Positions 52,677 through 62,498 of a stretch of 64,000 nt of DNA are shown here, piece after piece; the stretch's first letter is position 1, and each line of letters opens with the position of its first letter. The translations under genes and the position numbers were made by a program. The DNA is from Pararhizobium antarcticum. GTDB lineage: Bacteria; Pseudomonadota; Alphaproteobacteria; Rhizobiales; Rhizobiaceae. The notes beneath the pieces are model-generated. The model did not search any database and had not been told where the DNA came from. It saw nothing but the letters and a program-made list of their open reading frames with translations. The stretch lies in contig NZ_LSRP01000085.1 of the NCBI RefSeq assembly GCF_001885585.1, positions 62,001 through 126,000 on the forward strand. Direction: 5' to 3'.

Positions 52677-54974
52677 TCAGCGCGCATCCGCCAGAAACGA
52701 GGCGATGTAAACCAGCGGCGCATTCCAGTTGATGGTGATCTCATTGGTCCCCCAGGACATGATGTCGTCGACATAACAGGCCTGCGGCACGCAGCCCTGC
52801 AGTTTTTCCTTTGCGACATCATCGACCAGCGCGGAATTCGGCCCGCCCGCGAGTGACCCTACCGGCGGATTTGGCAGGCTGTCGTCGACCTGGTTGGCAT
52901 ACCAGCGGCTGTGCTGGTTCTGGGCCCAGACCGAGCCATAACCGGTGATATAGGACAGGTTCATGAGATTGCGCCCGAGAAGATAATCCATGCTTCCGCG
53001 CACGGCGTTCAGGAAGGACCGTTGGCCGGTCAGATCAAAAGCAGCTGACAGCACAATCATGTTCTGCAGGATCAGCTGGTTGGACCCCCAGTCAAATCGG
53101 CTGTTGCCGGGACGGTAGATCTGGCCGAAGGGCTCCCTGCCCTGCAACGCCTGGAATTCCCGCGCCGCCGAAATGACGCTGTCGCGGATCATCGCCCTGT
53201 CGTCTTCGGCAAGCGTTCTGCTGTAGAGCGCCAGGTCGAGCCGCCCGAGGCCGGCCGTGCTGCGCCAGTCGAAGGCACCGACAGCCGAGAAGACCGGTCC
53301 TGCCCAGTGCGGCGATGCCTTCAGCGCCACCAGATACGGTGCCTCGCCGGTGGTGATATAGAGCTCTGCCGCGGCCCAGTATGTCTCGTCGGTGATGTCA
53401 TCATCGGCATAATCGCCACCGCCTTGTCCGCCATCCGATTGGGGCGCGTAGAGAACAGGATTGGCCGCGGCGGCCAGCCAGGCCTTTTTTGCAGCTTCCA
53501 GCAGGCGTTGCGCAAACGCGGCATCATAGGAAGCAAAGAGCCGTGCGCCCTGCGCGGCCGCGGCCGCGAGGTTGAGCGTGGCGGCCGTGGAAGGGCGATG
53601 CAGCACGCGCAGTTTCGGATCGAGATGCGGCAGCATCGGCAGACCGGTCCATTCGGTATCATGGATCTTGTGATGCACCATACCAGCCAACGGCTGACCA
53701 TCCGGCACCATCATCCTCATAAGAAACTCCAGTTGCCAGCGCGCCTCGTCGAGAAGGTCGGGCACCCCGTTTCCTGTTTCGGGGATGCGCGACAGGCTGT
53801 CGCTCAAGACCGGCGAAGCACCACCGCCAAAGGTTACGCCACGTTCGAAGGTGCCAAGCAATTGCGCAACGGCAATGCCGCCATTGACGACGTATTTTCC
53901 GTGATCGCCGGCATCGTACCAGCCGCCGGAAACGTCGAGCTGGTAGTCGCACGACCAGTCACCGAAAAGACGGGCTGCCGCCTCGCCGGAAAGACACGGC
54001 ACGCTGGTGTCGCCGTCATTGGGACGCAGACCGATATGGCCGGCCGGGCGCGCATAGCCTTCGCCTGCAATCTCAGCCCGGATCTCCATGCCGCTGCGCT
54101 GCGGGTAGAACCAGGACAACGCATCAATGCGCAGCCTGCCATAGACGTCGCGACCAATCGAAAACGGCGGGCTTTCCTTGCCGCCGACAACAAGCCTGTA
54201 TCCCTCGCCGATGGTCTGGAAAGATGAAAAATCCGCGACCTGCGTGCCGGCTTCCACCGTCGGATCGATGCCCATGGGCTCGGTCATGCCCTCGCGGGCG
54301 ACGAGGCCGGACGCGTCGAGCAATCGGAACGGCAGCGGCGCCTGATCGTCGCTCACCACGGTTGCACGCTTCGGGCCATCGGCAAAATAACCGGCCTGGT
54401 TGACGCGCGGGGTCAAATCGACGGCAATGCCGGACTTGGCTGCGGGCGCGGGCGTTGTCTCGATCTGGGCGCCCTCGTCGGCCGAGGCCTCCCGAACCGA
54501 CAACATGTCGAGGCACAGCCGCCAGGGAGACGCTGCCCCGCCGAGATGAAAGATGACCTGGGCCGCCTTGTCTTCCGTGGCCCGGAAATCCGCCGAGAAC
54601 GGTTTCATGGCAACCTCGGCTTCGACTGTAAAACTTGCCTGCGCCGTCCACGGGTCTTCATTGCGCTGCACGAACACGGGGATGCTGCGTGGCACGCTGC
54701 TCTCCAACCGTGCGGAAAGATGATAGACCGTATCCGGGATAAAATTCAGATCATTGACGCCCATCAGGCGGTCCCATGGCTCGCCACCGGCGGGAACGGA
54801 GGCACAGAGCTTTCCATCTTCGCGCGACAGGCTGACACCGCCGCTGGCCCAGATCCTGTCGCCGCCCTTGTCGAAGGCGCCATCGGCAATCATCTCGCTC
54901 GCCTGCACCGCAGCGATGGGGAAAAACACGGCCGACAGCGCGAAAGCCGCCAGAAATTTGCGCAAGGTCATCAT
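52677..54974 (-). CDS. Glycoside hydrolase family 9 endoglucanase (exported)
   Basis: The 765-residue product has a signal peptide (LAAFALSAVFFPIAAVQASE), a CBM4/9-like beta-sandwich at about residues 28-150 (MIADGAFDKGGDRIWASGG), a CelD-type Ig-like domain (about 180-265: VNQAGYFADGPKRATVV) and a GH9 catalytic domain to the end. The catalytic base region is SGGWYDAGDHGKYVVNGG, and the general acid Glu is in the final NEITINWNAPLVYIASFL. The enzyme is a secreted beta-1,4-glucanase. Rhizobial cellulases acting at the root are often GH8, so GH9 here is less usual. The start is 54974 (an adjacent ATG at 54971 is equally possible). Confidence 0.9.
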   Translation of the reverse strand: MMTLRKFLAAFALSAVFFPIAAVQASEMIADGAFDKGGDRIWASGGVSLSREDGKLCASVPAGGEPWDRLMGVNDLNFIPDTVYHLSARLESSVPRSIPVFVQRNEDPWTAQASFTVEAEVAMKPFSADFRATEDKAAQVIFHLGGAASPWRLCLDMLSVREASADEGAQIETTPAPAAKSGIAVDLTPRVNQAGYFADGPKRATVVSDDQAPLPFRLLDASGLVAREGMTEPMGIDPTVEAGTQVADFSSFQTIGEGYRLVVGGKESPPFSIGRDVYGRLRIDALSWFYPQRSGMEIRAEIAGEGYARPAGHIGLRPNDGDTSVPCLSGEAAARLFGDWSCDYQLDVSGGWYDAGDHGKYVVNGGIAVAQLLGTFERGVTFGGGASPVLSDSLSRIPETGNGVPDLLDEARWQLEFLMRMMVPDGQPLAGMVHHKIHDTEWTGLPMLPHLDPKLRVLHRPSTAATLNLAAAAAQGARLFASYDAAFAQRLLEAAKKAWLAAAANPVLYAPQSDGGQGGGDYADDDITDETYWAAAELYITTGEAPYLVALKASPHWAGPVFSAVGAFDWRSTAGLGRLDLALYSRTLAEDDRAMIRDSVISAAREFQALQGREPFGQIYRPGNSRFDWGSNQLILQNMIVLSAAFDLTGQRSFLNAVRGSMDYLLGRNLMNLSYITGYGSVWAQNQHSRWYANQVDDSLPNPPVGSLAGGPNSALVDDVAKEKLQGCVPQACYVDDIMSWGTNEITINWNAPLVYIASFLADAR

Positions 54975-55214
54975 GTCCAAGGCCCAGGCTCGGGGAATTA
55001 TGTGCGCACTCTGTGGCAAACATATTAAACTTCGGGAAAGACGCCCCATCATTCTGTCCGGATCGAAAGGCGGTTTTCCGCGCGCAACGCGCTCTTCGCG
55101 CTGCATCCCAACTTGACGCTGCAGGGGGCACTGATAGTTTGGCCGCCAGCTAAAGATTCCACCCCGTTTCCCTGGACCTGGCCGCCGGGCATCAAAAAAG
55201 AGCCATGGAGAAGA

Positions 55215-56549
55215 ATGTCGATGTCGAACCGCCTGAACGCCACGCCCAACGACCTGCGCGCCTTCTGGATGCCGTTTACGGCCAACCGCCAGTTCAAGAA
55301 GGAGCCGCGCCTGTTCGTCAAGGCGAAGGACATGCACTACACGACCTATGACGGTCGCACCGTGCTTGACGGCACGGCCGGCCTCTGGTGCGTCAATGCC
55401 GGACATTGCCGGCCCTTGATCACCGAGGCGATCGCCGAACAGGCGGGCGAACTCGATTATGCCCCGGCCTTCCAGCTTGGCCACCCCAAGGCCTTCGAAC
55501 TGGCCAACCGCCTGGTCGATATCGCGCCTGAGGGCATGAACCATGTGCTTTACACCAATTCCGGTTCGGAGTCGGTCGATACGGCGCTGAAAGTGGCACT
55601 TGCCTACCACCGCGTGAAGGGCGACGGATCGCGCACCCGCCTGATCGGCCGCGAGCGCGGCTATCACGGCGTCAATTTCGGCGGCATATCGGTCGGCGGC
55701 ATCGTCTCCAACCGCAAGATGTTCGGCACGCTTCTGACCGGCGTCGATCACATGCCGCACACGCACATGCCCGACAAGAACGCCTTCACCAAGGGCGAGC
55801 CCGAGCATGGCGGCGACCTCGCCACCGAGCTGGAGCGCATCGTCACGCTGCATGACGCCTCGACCATTGCCGCCGTCATCGTCGAACCGGTCGCCGGCTC
55901 CACCGGCGTTCTCATCCCGCCGAAGGGCTACCTGAAGAAACTGCGCGACATCTGCACCAAACACGGCATCCTGTTGATCTTCGACGAAGTCATCACCGGT
56001 TACGGCCGTCTCGGCACGCCCTTTGCCGCGCAATATTTCGACGTCATGCCCGACATCATCGTAACAGCGAAGGGCCTGACCAACGGCGTCATTCCGATGG
56101 GGGCGGTCTTCGTGACGTCGGCGATCCACGACGCCTTCATGAGCGGCCCGGAACACATGATCGAATTCTTCCACGGCTACACCTATTCCGGCAACCCGAT
56201 CGCCTCGGCCGCCGCCATCGCCACGCTCGACACCTATCGTGACGAAGGTCTTTTCGCCCGCGCCGCCACGCTCGCGCCCTATTGGGAAAAGGCGCTGCAT
56301 TCGCTGGCCGACTGCCCGCATGTCATCGACATCAGAAATATCGGCCTGATCGGCGCGATCGAACTGTCGCCGATATCAGGCGAACCGACGAAACGCGCCT
56401 TCTCGGCCTTCCTCAAGGCCTATGAAAGCGGCTTCCTGATCCGCACCACCGGCGACATCATCGCGCTGTCGCCGCCGCTGATCATCACCGAAGCACAGAT
56501 CGACGAATTGGTGGACGGCATCCGCAAGGTGCTGGTGGCAAACGCCTGA
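55215..56549 (+). CDS. Omega-amino acid--pyruvate aminotransferase (class III, PLP)
   Basis: This 444-residue class III aminotransferase transfers an amino group from omega-amino acids such as beta-alanine to pyruvate. Blocks are TNSGSESVDTALKVALAYHR, GYHGVNFGGISVGG, IVEPVAGSTGVLIPPKGYLKKL and LLIFDEVITGYGRLGTPFAAQ, with the PLP-binding Lys in IIVTAKGLTNGVIPMGAV. The start ATG 55215 (MSMSNRLNATPNDLRAFWMPFTANR split at the N terminus) follows GGAGAAGA. The Lrp-family regulator further downstream is convergent with it. A terminator follows the gene. Confidence 0.9.
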   Translation: MSMSNRLNATPNDLRAFWMPFTANRQFKKEPRLFVKAKDMHYTTYDGRTVLDGTAGLWCVNAGHCRPLITEAIAEQAGELDYAPAFQLGHPKAFELANRLVDIAPEGMNHVLYTNSGSESVDTALKVALAYHRVKGDGSRTRLIGRERGYHGVNFGGISVGGIVSNRKMFGTLLTGVDHMPHTHMPDKNAFTKGEPEHGGDLATELERIVTLHDASTIAAVIVEPVAGSTGVLIPPKGYLKKLRDICTKHGILLIFDEVITGYGRLGTPFAAQYFDVMPDIIVTAKGLTNGVIPMGAVFVTSAIHDAFMSGPEHMIEFFHGYTYSGNPIASAAAIATLDTYRDEGLFARAATLAPYWEKALHSLADCPHVIDIRNIGLIGAIELSPISGEPTKRAFSAFLKAYESGFLIRTTGDIIALSPPLIITEAQIDELVDGIRKVLVANA

Positions 56550-56570
56550 GGCTGATCTTGATGGATCTGG

Positions 56571-56599
56571 AAAGGGCGGCCGCAGGGTCGCCCTTTTTT
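56571..56599 (+). terminator. Terminator after the aminotransferase gene
   Basis: AAAGGGCG (56571-56578) pairs with CGCCCTTT (56589-56596) around a ten-base loop and is followed by more T residues. It lies between the convergent aminotransferase and Lrp-type genes. Confidence 0.82.
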
Positions 56600-56630
56600 C
56601 ATTGCATGGGGGAAAGCCGGCGCGCCACTG

Positions 56631-57092
56631 TCAGTCCAGATGGACCGTCAATGTCTGTTTCAATGTTTTCAACACCACGCTGGTGGTGAACTTCCTGATA
56701 TTGGCATGAAGTGCCATCATGCGGTCGGCGAAAGCGTCGAAATGCTCGATGGAAGAGGCAACAACCACGAGCGTATAATCCCCCCTTCCGGTGACGCACC
56801 AGGCTTGCTGGATTTCCACCGTATCGGCAATCCAGCGCAACAGCGGCGGCAGGAGTTCCGGCCGGTCACGCTCCAGCTCCAGTTCCACCAGCATCGCCAC
56901 GTTCGGCCCGGTCTTCTTCGCGTCGACCACCGATATGTCGCGCAGGATCACCTTGTCCTCGCGCAGCTTCTGCAGCCGCCGCTGGGTCGATGATGGAGAA
57001 AGCCCGACCCGGTGTGCAAGTTCTGTCAGCGTCAGCGTCGCGTCTTGCTGCATCTCTCTGAGGATGGCGCGATCGGCCTTGTCCATTGACAT
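56631..57092 (-). CDS. Lrp/AsnC-family transcriptional regulator
   Basis: The 153-residue protein has an N-terminal helix-turn-helix (KADRAILREMQQDATLTLTELAHRVGLSPSSTQRRLQKL) and a C-terminal RAM ligand-binding domain (about 70-150: VAMLVELELERDRPELLPPLL, AWCVTGRGDYTLVVV, FTTSVVLKTLKQT). It is divergently transcribed from the PLP dehydratase gene, across 95 bases, and probably regulates it in response to an amino acid. It converges on the aminotransferase gene, which may also be a target. Confidence 0.92.
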   Translation of the reverse strand: MSMDKADRAILREMQQDATLTLTELAHRVGLSPSSTQRRLQKLREDKVILRDISVVDAKKTGPNVAMLVELELERDRPELLPPLLRWIADTVEIQQAWCVTGRGDYTLVVVASSIEHFDAFADRMMALHANIRKFTTSVVLKTLKQTLTVHLD

Positions 57093-57187
57093 TTAAAATC
57101 TCATCCAAGGGCATTATTCGGGGATAATTCCCATCCTGCTGGAAAAATCGGGAACTTCAACCGAGAAATTGCCGTCATCTTCAGGGC

Positions 57188-58141
57188 ATGACACAGCAAC
57201 TATTTCCCACCCCCGAAGGCATCATTGCCGCCAGCAGCCGCATTGATGGGCGCTTTACCAACAGCCCTCTCTTGGAACAGCAGACGGCGAATGATGCAAC
57301 CGGCGTTCGGCTTCTCGCCAAGGTCGAGATGCTCAATCCGATTCGCTCGTTCAAGGGGCGTGGTACCGATTGGTGGCTGCAGAACCAGCCGCCCGGCACC
57401 GATCCGATCATATCCGCTTCAGCCGGAAATTTCGGCCAGGGCTTGGCCCGTGCCGGACGCAAGCATGGGCGCCCCGTGATCATCTATGCCGCAACATCAG
57501 CCAATCCCGCCAAGATCGAGGCAATGCGCCGGCTTGGCGCAGACGTGCGTTTGCAGGGCAAGGATTTCGACGCCGCCAAGGCAGCCGCCCGCACATTTGC
57601 CGACGCCCACGGCTATGCCTTCGTCGAGGACGGTGCCCTGCGGGAGATTGCCGAGGGAGCCGGCACCATCGCACTGGAAATCACCAGAGAACTTGCTGGC
57701 GAAGACGTCCAACTCGACGCTATCCTTGTGCCGCTCGGCAATGGCGCGCTTTTGACCGGTGTCGGGACATGGATCAAGGCACATGCTCCGACCTGCCGCG
57801 TGATCGGCGTGGTTGCTGCCGCCGCACCGGCGATGAAACAGGCCTTTGAAACCGGCATGCCTGTATCGACAAAAACGGCCATGACCGCGGCCGACGGAAT
57901 TGCCGTGCGCGAATGCGTGCCCTATGCGCTGGAGAGCATGAAGACCACGGTCGATGCCGTCTGGGCGGTGGACGAAGCCACCATCACGGCCGCACGTCGT
58001 TTTTGCCTGGAACACTACGGCCTTGTCATCGAGGAAGCGGGTGCCGCCGGTGTAGCCGCCATCATGGATCGCAAGGAAGAGCTGAAGGGTCGAACGGTTG
58101 CAACGATCCTGTGCGGCAGCAATGTTCGCGCGCAGCTGTGA
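57188..58141 (+). CDS. PLP-dependent threonine/serine dehydratase-like enzyme
   Basis: The 317-residue fold-type II PLP enzyme carries the PLP-binding Lys in NPIRSFKGRGTDWW (about residue 58), a phosphate-binding PLGNGALLTGVGTWI (about 180) and SASAGNFGQGLARAG. Its layout matches the threonine ammonia-lyase / serine racemase group, so it likely deaminates a hydroxy amino acid. It starts at ATG 57188, divergent from the Lrp-type regulator. The Lrp pairing supports an amino-acid catabolic role. The next gene, ade, is 137 bases away with nothing notable between. Confidence 0.87.
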   Translation: MTQQLFPTPEGIIAASSRIDGRFTNSPLLEQQTANDATGVRLLAKVEMLNPIRSFKGRGTDWWLQNQPPGTDPIISASAGNFGQGLARAGRKHGRPVIIYAATSANPAKIEAMRRLGADVRLQGKDFDAAKAAARTFADAHGYAFVEDGALREIAEGAGTIALEITRELAGEDVQLDAILVPLGNGALLTGVGTWIKAHAPTCRVIGVVAAAAPAMKQAFETGMPVSTKTAMTAADGIAVRECVPYALESMKTTVDAVWAVDEATITAARRFCLEHYGLVIEEAGAAGVAAIMDRKEELKGRTVATILCGSNVRAQL

Positions 58142-58278
58142 ATTTCTGAATTTACGCGTTTTCTGGTCAAACTGCGGCTAGATGTGGTCGGTGGCCGAGA
58201 CGTCTCTGCCGCTGTCTTCGCTTCCCCTGCCCCTCCCGGACCGCTAAAGTCGCGGCGGGCGGGAATCGGAGAACAGAT

Positions 58279-59973
58279 ATGACAAGACTCGAAAACCGCA
58301 TCGACCAGGGCACCGGCCGCGAACCGGCCGACATCGTTCTCAAGGGCGGACGCTTTTTTGATCTGGTGACCGGCGACCTCGTCGAAAGCGACATCGCAAT
58401 CTGTGGCGACCGGATCGTCGGCACCTGCGAAAGCTACCAGGGCCGAACGGAGATCGACATCACCGGTCGGATCGTCGTTCCCGGCTTCATCGATACGCAT
58501 CTGCATATCGAATCCTCGCTCGTCACCCCCCATGAATTCGATCGCTGCGTTCTGCCCTATGGCGTGACCACGGTGATCTGCGATCCGCATGAAATCGCCA
58601 ATGTGCTCGGCACGGAAGGCATCCAGTTCTTCCTCGACAGCGCCCGCGAAACCATCATGGACATCCGCGTACAACTGTCGTCCTGCGTGCCGGCGACGCA
58701 TCTGGAAACCTCGGGCGCAGCACTCCCGATCGAGAAACTCTTGCCCTTCCGCTCCCATGAAAAGGTCATCGGCCTTGCGGAGTTCATGAATTTTCCCGGC
58801 GTCATCCACAAGGATCCGATCTGCCTTGCCAAACTGGAAGCCTTTCAGGACGGCCATATCGACGGACACGCCCCGCTTCTACGCGGGCTCGACCTCAACG
58901 GTTATCTCTCGACCGGCATCCGCACCGACCATGAATGCACCACGGCAGAGGAAGCGCTGGAAAAGATCCGCAAGGGCATGCACATTCTCGTGCGCGAAGG
59001 CTCCGTCTCCAAGGACCTGCACGCGCTGATGCCGATCCTGACGGAGCGGCTCTCGCCGTTTCTGGCGCTCTGCACCGACGACCGCAATCCCCTCGATATC
59101 GCCGAACAGGGCCATCTCGATTACATGATCCGCGAGGCCATCGCGCAAGGCGTCGAGCCGCTCGCGATCTACCGCGCCGCATCGATTTCAGCTGCGCGCG
59201 CCTTTGGCCTGCGCGACCGCGGGCTGGTTGCGCCGGGCTGGCGCGCCGATCTCGTGGTCGTCGACAGCCTGGAAAGCTGCAAGGCGCAGATGGTGTTTTC
59301 CGCCGGGCGCCGCGTCGACGACGCGCTGTTTGCGACCCGCAAACCGATTGCCCCCGTCGGGCTGAACAGCGTCAAGGCCGGCCATGTCAACGCTGCCGAT
59401 TTCGGCGTGCCCTATGCGGAGAACGAAACCTCCGTCATCGGCGTTTTGCCGGGCAAGATCATCACCGAGCATCGTCGCTTCCATCTCCCGGCAAAGGGCA
59501 ACCAGGCCGGCGTCGATCTCGGCCGCGACATCATCAAGGTCGCCGTCATCGAACGCCACGGTATCAACGGCAACCATGCCAACGGCTTCGTCCAGGGCTT
59601 CGGGCTGAAGAAGGGTGCCATCGCCTCGACCGTTGGCCATGACAGCCACAATATCTGCGTCGTCGGCGTCAACGAGGACGACATGGCGCTCGCCTCCAAC
59701 CGGCTTGGCCAGATCAAGGGCGGCTTTGTCGTCGTCGAGGACGGCAAGGTCACCGGTGAAATCGCGCTGCCAGTCGCGGGATTGATGAGCCTCGAGCCCT
59801 ATGAAAGCGTGCGCGACACGCTGCATCACCTGCGCGAGGCGGCGTTTGCCCTTGGATCGACGCTACAGGAGCCCTTCCTGCAACTCGCCTTCCTGCCGCT
59901 GCCAGTCATCCCGCACCTGAAGATTTCGGACATGGGGCTGGTCGATGTCGACAAGTTCGCGCTGATCGGGTGA
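58279..59973 (+). CDS. ade: Adenine deaminase
   Basis: This enzyme deaminates adenine to hypoxanthine. The 564-residue amidohydrolase of the Ade family has the metal site [64 protein letters not shown] and [19 protein letters not shown], and a C-terminal domain ending [17 protein letters not shown]-like. The start is ATG 58279. Together with apt it provides two routes for adenine salvage. Downstream lies the remnant toxin-antitoxin locus. Confidence 0.95.
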   Translation: MTRLENRIDQGTGREPADIVLKGGRFFDLVTGDLVESDIAICGDRIVGTCESYQGRTEIDITGRIVVPGFIDTHLHIESSLVTPHEFDRCVLPYGVTTVICDPHEIANVLGTEGIQFFLDSARETIMDIRVQLSSCVPATHLETSGAALPIEKLLPFRSHEKVIGLAEFMNFPGVIHKDPICLAKLEAFQDGHIDGHAPLLRGLDLNGYLSTGIRTDHECTTAEEALEKIRKGMHILVREGSVSKDLHALMPILTERLSPFLALCTDDRNPLDIAEQGHLDYMIREAIAQGVEPLAIYRAASISAARAFGLRDRGLVAPGWRADLVVVDSLESCKAQMVFSAGRRVDDALFATRKPIAPVGLNSVKAGHVNAADFGVPYAENETSVIGVLPGKIITEHRRFHLPAKGNQAGVDLGRDIIKVAVIERHGINGNHANGFVQGFGLKKGAIASTVGHDSHNICVVGVNEDDMALASNRLGQIKGGFVVVEDGKVTGEIALPVAGLMSLEPYESVRDTLHHLREAAFALGSTLQEPFLQLAFLPLPVIPHLKISDMGLVDVDKFALIG

Positions 59974-60037
59974 AGCGGAGACACTTGGCAGGCAGGCCGG
60001 TCTGTTCGGTCTAAATTCCTGCGAGAAGGACCAAAAC

Positions 60038-60238
60038 GTAACGAAACTGGAGCAGATCGAAGAATCATTCCTGGAACTGGATAGCGGCGATTTGGAACAA
60101 TTCGCGGCCTGGTTTCACAAGCTGGAGGCCGAACGTTGGGATGTCCAATTTGCAGCAGATGTCAAAACCGGGGCGCTGGATGACGTAGCGAATGAGGCAA
60201 TTGTCGAGTTCAACTCCGGCAGGTCCCGTGCGCTTTGA
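60038..60238 (+). pseudogene. Degenerate antitoxin gene without a valid start codon
   Basis: An open frame ending at TGA 60236-60238 gives (V)TKLEQIEESFLELDSGDLEQFAAWFHKLEAERWDVQF and on to NSGRSRAL, the pattern of small antitoxins paired with RelE/ParE-like toxins. A GAGAAGGA ribosome-binding site precedes it, but the codon at the start position is GTA (60038-60040), and no ATG, GTG or TTG occurs in frame nearby upstream. GTA looks like a mutated GTG. The frame itself is intact. Confidence 0.65.
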
Positions 60239-60491
60239 GACATCACGCCACCAGCGGGTTCTGGAAGACCTACGACGCGCTGTCCGGCATTCGCCAGTTG
60301 GCTGTTCAAAACTTCGAAAAACTGGAAACAAACCCCAAGCATCCCTCGCTGCGTCTCAAGCAGGTCGGGCGCTTCTGGTCGGTGCGTGTCGGGCAATCCT
60401 GGTGCGCCTTGGCCGTCTGAGAGGACGAAGACATGATCTGTTTCTGGAACGGATCCCATCCCCTGCCGAGTATGACAAACTGCTAGGATGA
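60235..60491 (+). pseudogene. Degenerate RelE/ParE-like toxin gene (nonsense codon plus frameshift)
   Basis: Reading from TTG 60235, which overlaps the antitoxin stop, gives a RelE-like sequence (RHHATSGFWKTYDALSG, PKHPSLRLKQVGRFWSVRVGQS, ALAV) stopped by TGA at 60418-60420. In-frame after that stop the protein continues EDEDMICFWNGSH. Then a frameshift near 60462 is needed to reach the family ending AEYDKLLG, which stops at 60489-60491. CGA to TGA would explain the nonsense codon. The locus is clearly decayed. Its 3' end overlaps the alpha-glucosidase gene end by 9 bases on the opposite strand. Confidence 0.75.
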
Positions 60492-62132
60492 AACCCGCCC
60501 GCAAAACACATCCAGCGCGTCCAGTTGAAGCTCGTTTCCCGTAAGCGTCGGCGCAAAACCCGGCATCGGCATCACCTCTGCAATCTTCAGCGCCTTCGGC
60601 AATTGCACAACCTGCGGGCCGCGATGCAGGTTGAACACGAACAGCAGTTTAACGCCGGCCTTTTCGCGGGTGAAGGCGAGGATATCCTCATTGGTGTCGA
60701 TAAAGGCCATGCTGCCGTCGAGAAGCGGTGCATGCGCTTTGCGGAAGGCCAGGGTCTCGCGATAGTGCGCCAGCACCGAATCGGACAGCTTTTCCTGGGC
60801 ATCCGCTGCCAGCGCCTTATGTGCATCCGGTACCGGAAGCCAGGGTTTTGCGGTTGAAAAACCGGCATGCGGCGCCTTGTTTTCCCAGACCATCGGCGTG
60901 CGGCACCCGTCGCGCCCCTTGAAGGCCGGCCAGAAGCGGATGCCGTAGGGGTCGCGCAGATCCTCGAAGGCAAGATCCGCCTCCGGCAAAGCCAGCTCCT
61001 CGCCCTGGTAGAGGCAGATCGAGCCACGCAGCGCAGCAAGCACGGAAATGGCGAGTTTCGCGACACGCTCCCGCTCGTCTTCGCTCTGCGTGAAGCGCGT
61101 GATGTGGCGCATGACGTCATGGTTTGAAAACGCCCAGCAGACCCAGCCGTCGGTCACGGCGGCCTGGAAGGCGCTGACGCAGCGGCGGATATGGGTGGCG
61201 GTAAAATCCGGTCCGAGCAGATCGAAAGTGTAGCACATATGCAGCTTGTCGCCGTCGCTCGTATAGGCGGCCACCGTCTTCAGCGACCGCGCCCCGTCGC
61301 CGACTTCGCCGACCGTGGCGCGGTCGCCATAGGCGTCGAGCAACGCACGAAAGCGCTGCAGGAAGCCGATGTTTTCCGGCTGCGTCTTGTCGTAGAGGTG
61401 GTTCTGCATGCCGTAGGGATTGACATCAGGCGCATCGAGGCCGATCGCGTCCGGATCATGGACCAGCGGCGGATTGTCCCGCAGTTCCTTGTCGTGGAAA
61501 TAGAAGTTGACCGTGTCGAGCCGGAAACCGTCGACGCCGCGCTCCAGCCAGAAGCGAACCGTGTCGAGCAGCGCATCCTGTACCTCCGGATTGTGGAAAT
61601 TCAGATCCGGCTGCGAGCCGAGGAAGTTGTGCATGTAATATTGCTTGCGCACACCGTCCCATTCCCAGCCGGGACCGCCGAAGATCGACATCCAGTTGTT
61701 CGGCGCTGTGCCGTCAGGCTTCGGATCGGCCCAGACATACCAGTCGGCCTTCGGATTGGTGCGGTCCGAACGGCTCTCCTTGAACCAGGCATGCTGGTCC
61801 GACGTGTGGGAAATCACCTGGTCGATGATGATCTTGAGGCCCAGTTTATGGGCCTTTTTCAGCATGTCGTCGAAATCGCCGAGCGTTCCGAACATCGGAT
61901 CGACATCGCAGTAATCAGAGACATCATAGCCCATGTCAGCCATGGGCGAGGTGAAGAACGGCGAGAGCCAGATGGCATCGACACCGAGCGCGGCAATATA
62001 GGGCAGACGCTGCGTCACGCCCTTCAGGTCTCCCAGACCGTCTCCCTTGGTGTCCTGAAACGACCGCGGATAGACCTGATAGATCACCGCGCCGCGCCAC
62101 CAGTCGGGATTCGTCTTCGGGGAAGAGGTCAT
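60483..62132 (-). CDS. aglA: GH13 alpha-glucosidase (AglA-like)
   Basis: This 549-residue alpha-amylase-family alpha-glucosidase has WWRGAVIYQVYPRSFQDTKGDGLGDLKGV at the N terminus, DVSDYCDVDPMFG, the nucleophile block GVDGFRLDTVNFYF, general acid Glu in RATVGEVGDGARS, the transition-state Asp in CWAFSNHDVMRHITR, and a C-terminal beta domain. It cleaves alpha-glucosides such as sucrose, trehalose or maltose. In S. meliloti aglA lies within aglEFGAK; here no transport genes flank it. The start is 62132 (MTSSPKTNPDWWRG). It is divergent from the sugar kinase gene, with 366 bases between them. Confidence 0.9.
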   Translation of the reverse strand: MTSSPKTNPDWWRGAVIYQVYPRSFQDTKGDGLGDLKGVTQRLPYIAALGVDAIWLSPFFTSPMADMGYDVSDYCDVDPMFGTLGDFDDMLKKAHKLGLKIIIDQVISHTSDQHAWFKESRSDRTNPKADWYVWADPKPDGTAPNNWMSIFGGPGWEWDGVRKQYYMHNFLGSQPDLNFHNPEVQDALLDTVRFWLERGVDGFRLDTVNFYFHDKELRDNPPLVHDPDAIGLDAPDVNPYGMQNHLYDKTQPENIGFLQRFRALLDAYGDRATVGEVGDGARSLKTVAAYTSDGDKLHMCYTFDLLGPDFTATHIRRCVSAFQAAVTDGWVCWAFSNHDVMRHITRFTQSEDERERVAKLAISVLAALRGSICLYQGEELALPEADLAFEDLRDPYGIRFWPAFKGRDGCRTPMVWENKAPHAGFSTAKPWLPVPDAHKALAADAQEKLSDSVLAHYRETLAFRKAHAPLLDGSMAFIDTNEDILAFTREKAGVKLLFVFNLHRGPQVVQLPKALKIAEVMPMPGFAPTLTGNELQLDALDVFCGRVSS

Positions 62133-62498
62133 GAAGGGCTCCGGCTTGCAAGAACTGACGTCACCAGATGTAACCGTCCAGAAGCATTGAGTAAACGCAG
62201 TTTCTGGCCGGTCCGGAGAATTGACGGGCCGCGGCACTGACGTGTCTCGGCGGGCGAAGGGAAATGGCTCCCGTCCCCACGTCGGCGACGCCATCCTGCA
62301 AAACCCCACCAGTCCAAGACCGATGGGATGACGCTACACCGTGCGGAAGCCCGCCAGATCGCGGAACACGGTCTTGTCGCTGCCGGTGCGGGCCACGGCC
62401 GATGAAGCGCAACAGGGTGAAAAAACAAGGCATCCGCTTGCCATCGGCCTTGCTGCGCCGTATCTCGGCTTTCAGGCAAAACGAGCGGGGGGATAGGC
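62133..62498. other. Divergent intergenic region between aglA and the sugar kinase gene
   Basis: These 366 bases hold no gene that I can support. They should contain the promoters of both divergent genes. I see no clear operator, terminator or repeat. Confidence 0.4.

Noticed and set aside
54975-56321. Possible N-terminal extension of the GH9 cellulase frame
   Set aside because: The extended frame lies opposite the aminotransferase gene. A signal peptide at 54974 marks the real start.
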